Below, one piece after another: positions 59,365 through 64,000 of a DNA stretch of 64,000 bases. Below the pieces are notes generated by a model, which did no database searches, had not been told where the DNA came from, and saw only the letters and a program-made list of their open reading frames with translations. Position 1 is the first letter of the stretch, and the number at the start of each line of letters is the position of its first letter. Source of the DNA: Hymenopellis radicata. Lineage: Eukaryota; Basidiomycota; Agaricomycetes; Agaricales; Physalacriaceae. A program made the position numbers and the translations under genes. Location of the stretch: NCBI GenBank assembly GCA_015501595.1, contig JADNRX010000021.1:275584-339583 (forward strand), in the 5' to 3' direction.

Positions 59365-62300
59365 ATGTTCACCGTCAAGGCCACATATCGTGGCGAGACA
59401 CGCAAGTTTTCGTTTCCAGAGTCGAACTCTTTTCCTTCTTTTGTTGAATTGTACAACCAGGCAAGTTGCTCGCTCTGACGCAGCCTGGCCCTTATCTCAC
59501 GTTTCACAGCTATATCGTGTTTTCCCTCATCTTGGCCACAGCTACTACCTTTCCAGGCTGTTGTTCTCTCCAGACTCGTCAGAGGCCCGCATTCTCATTG
59601 CCAAAGAAGCCCATAATGTCGACGAGTACAGGCGGGCTGTGTCTAATCCAAGTCTGACTGGGCCCTGGCCGAATCCCATGCTCAAGTTTACCGTCTTTGA
59701 TGAGACCCCCCACAAGGCTGCTTTCTCTGCCTTACCTGCGCCGCATACACCATGGGCACAGGTGCCCTGGGGTATCCCCTCGCCACCCGCCCTCGGCCCC
59801 GTCGACAACATTGCTTTGCCGCCGTCGAACCAGTATACGCCACAGGGTTTCGTCCCGCCTCCGCCCATCATCTTCTCCCCGCCCACCGCTACGACTGGCA
59901 TTTCGTCTCCGTGGTACGCACGGTCACCATCGCCGCCTCCGACGATGACGCCGCCGCAGCAACCGAGGAATGCATTCAATCAGTTTTACCAGCAGCCGCA
60001 GCGCATCCCTCAAACACCACAGCGCACTCCTTGCTGCGCCGTGACTGAGGCAAAGGAGGATGTGCGTAATGTTATTGATGACTTCAAGAAGGACCTCGAT
60101 CGGATCATCCAGAGCCTTGGTCCTTCTGAAGCCGCGCCGCTTCCGAATGGGCCATTGGCTTCGTCGTGCGCTTTGCATGACTGCGCGCGTTGCGGTCAAG
60201 TATTCAGTGGGCCCTGGTATTCGTGTTTGGGATGTCAAACAGTGATGGTTCGTCGTTCTATATATAATCATCTTTTGCTTATTACTTACATTGCCTCATT
60301 AGTGTCGATCTTGCAGGTGGTCCTCACCTTTGTACTGCGGTGTGACAACGTTCCCTCACAGCTGGTACGAACAGAAGTGCCCGCGCTGCCCCGTGGACAT
60401 CGTGGGCATGCCTTTCCCTCCGTCCATCTTCTCCAACGTTGTGCAGACCCCCATCACGCCGTTTATTCCTGCACCGCCGCCACCGCCACCGATGCACCAT
60501 CCGCCAGTCATCCCTAGGATGAATGGTTGGAATACATTTCCCAGTACTCATCCCTTCAACGAGGAAGCTCAAGCACCTCCCAAGGTCGTCCACATGAATG
60601 GTTGGGGAAATCCATTTCCCAGTACTCATCCTTTCAACGAGGCTCCGCCGCGAGTCAATGCGGAAGCTCAAGCACCTCCCAAGGTCATCCACACTGGTGT
60701 TACCTGCGACTCCTGCGAGGCTACGATTGAAGGTGTTCGCCACAAGTGTTTGGACTGTCCCGGTATGCGCCCTGCTCCAAACATTTTCAAGTGTCGCTTA
60801 CCCATTTGTTAGACTACGATTTGTGCTCCAAGTGTATTGGAGGAGGAGCTGCCGAGAGGCATGATCCGTTCCATGAGTTTTTCGACCTCGATGAGCCTGG
60901 ACGGGTTGTCGTTCACACTATTGGTGAACGCGATGCCGCCAACTTCATCCAGGCGCCTAGGTCGGCACCGGCACCGGCACCTGCTCCAGTATCAATGAAC
61001 ACGATTCCTGCCGTTCACAATGCGACCTGTGATCTGTGCGACTCTCGGATTCGTGGAGACCGCTATGTGCGTTTTAACCTTTCTTTGCCCTAATTCCGAC
61101 TCAACTTTGCCAATAGAAATGCGTGGACTGCCCAGACTTTGATACTTGCGGCTCTTGCTTCGCGTAAGGGTTTTTGTGTAGGAAAGTTATGCAGCTCATA
61201 TTCTATCTAGGATCGTATCTGAACAACACCCTCGTCACTCCTTTGTCAGAATGACGGCGCCTACTGACCTCGTCGTGAGTTCCTCCCTCGCATGTCCTGA
61301 TTGTATGCCGATAGAATTGCTTAGCAGTCGACCCATAAGGCTCGTCCTGTCCATCATGCGTCCTGCAACATCTGCGAACAAACCATTATTGGCGTTCGAT
61401 ACAAGGTAAATCATATTCTTTGCTGATTGTCGTCAATATTTAATCAACAACACAGTGCATGCATCCTACTTGCCCGGACTTTGATCTGTGCGAGCGCTGC
61501 GAGGCCCACCCGATCTCGGTCCACCCCGGCAATCACCCTCTCTTGAAGATGAAGGCGCCGGAGACCGTCATTCCAACAGTCTACCGAGTCGGGACTACGA
61601 CCTTGATTGATGTGGAGGACCGAGGTCGCCCATCGACACGCCTGAGCACCCCGCTTTCATACAAGTCGCCTTCGAGGTCGCGGTCGCGGTCGCCGCAGCC
61701 TTTGCCATGGTTTTACGCATCTCACCATCCTGAGCAGCAGAGAATCCCAGGTCAATTTCCATTTGGGTTAAGGACACCAACGCCACCGGCTATTCCTCTT
61801 CCACCACCGCCTATGGCCGCCCTCTCTCCTTCGCCTCCTCCTCTTCCTCCCAAGTCCGGTATTCCCAATTTCTCATATCTCAATAATGCGGGCCCTGTTT
61901 GGACTCCGGGACCTAACCCCCACAACTACAACCTTTCCTCTAAGCCCACATACAACCCGAGTTATATGAGTAATCAGAGCTTTAGCGCCAGGTCCCCCTC
62001 CCCTGTTCCCGAGCTTAGGTCGCCTTCTCCTCCCCCTCCGGTGATCCGTAGGCCTCCTCCACCTCCCGCTGCGGAGCCATTGTACAGACCTGTTTACTTG
62101 GAGAACCCGTACCTGCCGTTTGTGCCGGCTCGTCCCCTTGGGCCACAACAGGCTCCGCCCGCGCTTCCTGAGGTGTCTGCCACACGACCGGCTTGGCATA
62201 CAGCACCTTCAAGGAAGGAGAAGAATGCGGCTTCGGATACTGCACCACCCGCCCAGATGGTCACGCCTGCCCCTTTTCCAGACCTCACCTTCCGACAGGA

Positions 62301-63803
62301 TTGGGCGGAACCCAGTATCACTGCGTCGCCGACCTTAACCGCATCGCCAGCACCACCTGCGGCTGATGACTTAGTGGAACGAGCCATTGTCCAGTACCCC
62401 CCTGTGGTTCCCAACTCGTCCTGGCGTAGTCAATTCCAAAGGAGGCTCTCTGTAGACGAATTTGAACCTCGCAATGACCTTGTTCTTCCGGAGGCGCCCA
62501 AGTTTTTGCCATTCGGACGCTCTTCGCCCTCCGCGAAATTGACTACCCCTACGAAGTCTGCCATTGCTGAAACAGCTCCAACCGTTCCGCGACTTGACTT
62601 CTCCACACACATTTCTGATCTTGCTAGCTTGATGATGCCTCCCTTCCACCCGCCAAGCCCGGTCGGTCAAGAGGAAACATTTCTGACGCCTATCAGCGAA
62701 AATACGCAGTTGCCTCTTCCCGAGTCTGAGCTCGCCAAACAATACACGCAGAGCACCAACTCGTCGACCACGTCATACCGCACTCACACTTTGGCTGAAC
62801 TTCTCAACGAATTTCCTCCCCGAAGCCGGTTCTCAGTGTCCGACGTTTCCAGAGACAACCAATCTAGCGAGTTCACTCGAGTTTTAGAGACTCCCGTCGG
62901 TGTGTCGACGCACAAGGTTGAAATTGCCACTCCGTCTGAGGTGCAAGGTAAAGATATCGTGAACTCTTGGAGGGCCGAGATTGAGGACGCGCCTTTCAAT
63001 GCGGACTTTCTTGAGGACATAACAGTTGCTGATGGTCAGGTGTTTCCTCCTGGTGCTGAGTTCGTGAAGTCTTGGAGGGTGAAGAATTCGGGAAGGGATT
63101 GGGACGAATCTACCGAGCTTGTCTTCGTTGCCGGTGAATCGTTCAGTCAGGACAAAGGATCTGTCGCTCTCCCAATTGGATTCTTAAGCATGGAGAAGAG
63201 ATTGATTTGTACACGGGCGAACTGAAGGTTAGTTTTCGATTTCTTCTCCAGGCTTCTCCGTACTCAGTCTGTTTAGGCGCCCGATGCTCCTGGACGCTAT
63301 GTCGGATACTGGCGCTTGAAGAACTCGATTTGCCACCTGTTTGGTGCAAGCATCTGGATCGAGTGAGTTCATTTTCTTTTCCTAATTGAAAGTTGTCTAA
63401 TGAGAGTGCAAGTATTACCGTCGCTGAACACCACAATGTTGGCAGTAGTGATCCAAACCCACCGTCTTCGATGTCGTCGTCTTCCGTCATTGTCATGCCT
63501 GCGGCGCCAGACATGCGCAACATGACCACGCAGATGCAGACTCTGTCCTTGTCGACCACTGCCGCCGTCACTGCTGCTTCTAGGTCAACTAGCTCCGATG
63601 TCATCTCCCTTGATGGGTCCGAGGACTCTTTCTCTGGAGCGTCGTTGGTCAGTGCTCCGTCGTCTGAGGATTGGGAGGAAGGACGCGTGAACGCTCCTCT
63701 TCCGGCCTCGTCGACGCCGGCTCAGGGGGGTGCGCCAAGATCCAATGCGCTCGAATATGTCATGCTCTACGATGACAATTCCTCTTCTGAAGAGGAAAAT
63801 TAA
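59365..63803 (+). CDS. NBR1: NBR1-like selective autophagy receptor: PB1, ZZ fingers, FW domain (one-base frame break)
   Basis: This is a predicted cargo receptor that links ubiquitinated or other cargo to Atg8. The PB1 domain is MFTVKATYRGETRKFSF...NVDEYRRAV, with a GC-AG intron (59461-59509) inside it. A Pro-rich region follows. A treble-clef-like Cys cluster (CARCGQVFSGPWYSCLGC) comes next, then three ZZ-type fingers: CDSCEATIEGVRHKCLDCPDYDLCSKC, CDLCDSRIRGDRYKCVDCPDFDTC and CNICEQTIIGVRYKCMHPTCPDFDLCERC (each over introns). After a second Pro-rich region comes the FW (NBR1) domain: FLEDITVADGQVFPPGAEFVKSWRVKNSGRDW. A missing base at 63184-63187 interrupts it between LPIGFL and KHGEEIDLYTGELK. 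The C-terminal tail has candidate Atg8-binding motifs DWEEGRV and EYVML in an acidic setting. Confidence 0.9.
60528..60690 (+). repeat. NBR1: In-frame tandem repeat in the NBR1-like gene
   Basis: Two copies of a unit encoding MNGW-(N/G)-x-FPSTHPFNE followed by AQAPPKV lie between the first Cys cluster and the first ZZ finger. The second copy carries a small insertion. They look like a recent duplication in a flexible linker. Confidence 0.7.
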
Positions 63804-64000
63804 AGGTCACGGGCGTCGACGTTGTGCGCACTAAGCAGCCAGCGATATTGACAATGTATTTTTACAACGTACTCACCGTACTGATAAGTTCTATCTTGGT
63901 ATGCAGATCTGTCAGAAAATTCGTAAAGCAATATACATGGTTTTAGAAGATGAATTGGGCGGGCAAGTTTGCAGCTGGCGTGGTCTCCTTCATTAGGTAC
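63804..64000 (+). other. 3' flank of the NBR1-like gene
   Basis: Non-coding AT-richer sequence follows the TAA at 63801-63803. It probably holds the 3' UTR. Nothing else is visible before the window ends. Confidence 0.4.

Overview
The window is nuclear DNA of a filamentous basidiomycete, most likely an Agaricomycete. Nearly every gene is cut by many introns of about 45-60 bases. The protein families also fit: a polyporopepsin-type protease, a GH131 enzyme, a Zn2Cys6 regulator, a fused MOCS1 protein and an NBR1-like receptor. There are no rRNA or tRNA genes, CRISPR arrays or autonomous transposons that I can support.

Layout from left to right: an aspartic protease cut by the left edge (1-1581); a phosphatidylserine/tryptophan decarboxylase-family gene (2536-3842); a long coiled-coil protein on the minus strand (4285-9092); an ARMT1/DUF89 phosphatase (9764-11579); glutathione synthetase (11774-13449); a GH131 glycoside hydrolase (13827-14968) that converges on TRP4 (14976-16143, minus); a tomosyn/Sro7 protein (16468-20488, minus); an alpha/beta hydrolase (21917-24019); an NTF2-like protein (minus, to 25227); the Golgi SNARE GOS1 (25415-26329); an unrecognised gene (26433-27362); a TatD-type hydrolase (27442-28651, minus); TRM5 (28741-30557); the mitochondrial aspartate/glutamate carrier AGC1 (30799-33877); a threonine-rich secreted wall protein (34344-35936); a TXNDC17-like thioredoxin (36376-36994); MOCS1 (37076-39170, minus); a broken glycosyltransferase-like gene (39551-41190); NIPSNAP (41301-42464); a gene-poor stretch of about 5 kb with a 442-bp foldback element (47211-47652); a Zn2Cys6 regulator (47796-51782); a forkhead/AT-hook regulator (52335-53615); UTP13 (54362-57281); aminodeoxychorismate lyase (57416-58291, minus); and an NBR1-like autophagy receptor (59365-63803).

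Most genes are unrelated housekeeping or regulatory genes, so the window is not a biosynthetic cluster. Two chorismate-using genes (TRP4 and ABZ2) and several mitochondrial genes (AGC1, NIPSNAP, MOCS1, TRM5) occur, but they are not adjacent. I found no convincing new multi-gene system.

The most notable observations are two successive 5-nt microexons and one 6-nt microexon in AGC1, four GC-AG introns, a foldback MITE-like element, and a striking excess of single-base losses inside otherwise well conserved coding sequence. There are at least fifteen such losses in ten genes. They look more like sequence errors than gene decay, and automatic gene models will be wrong at these points.
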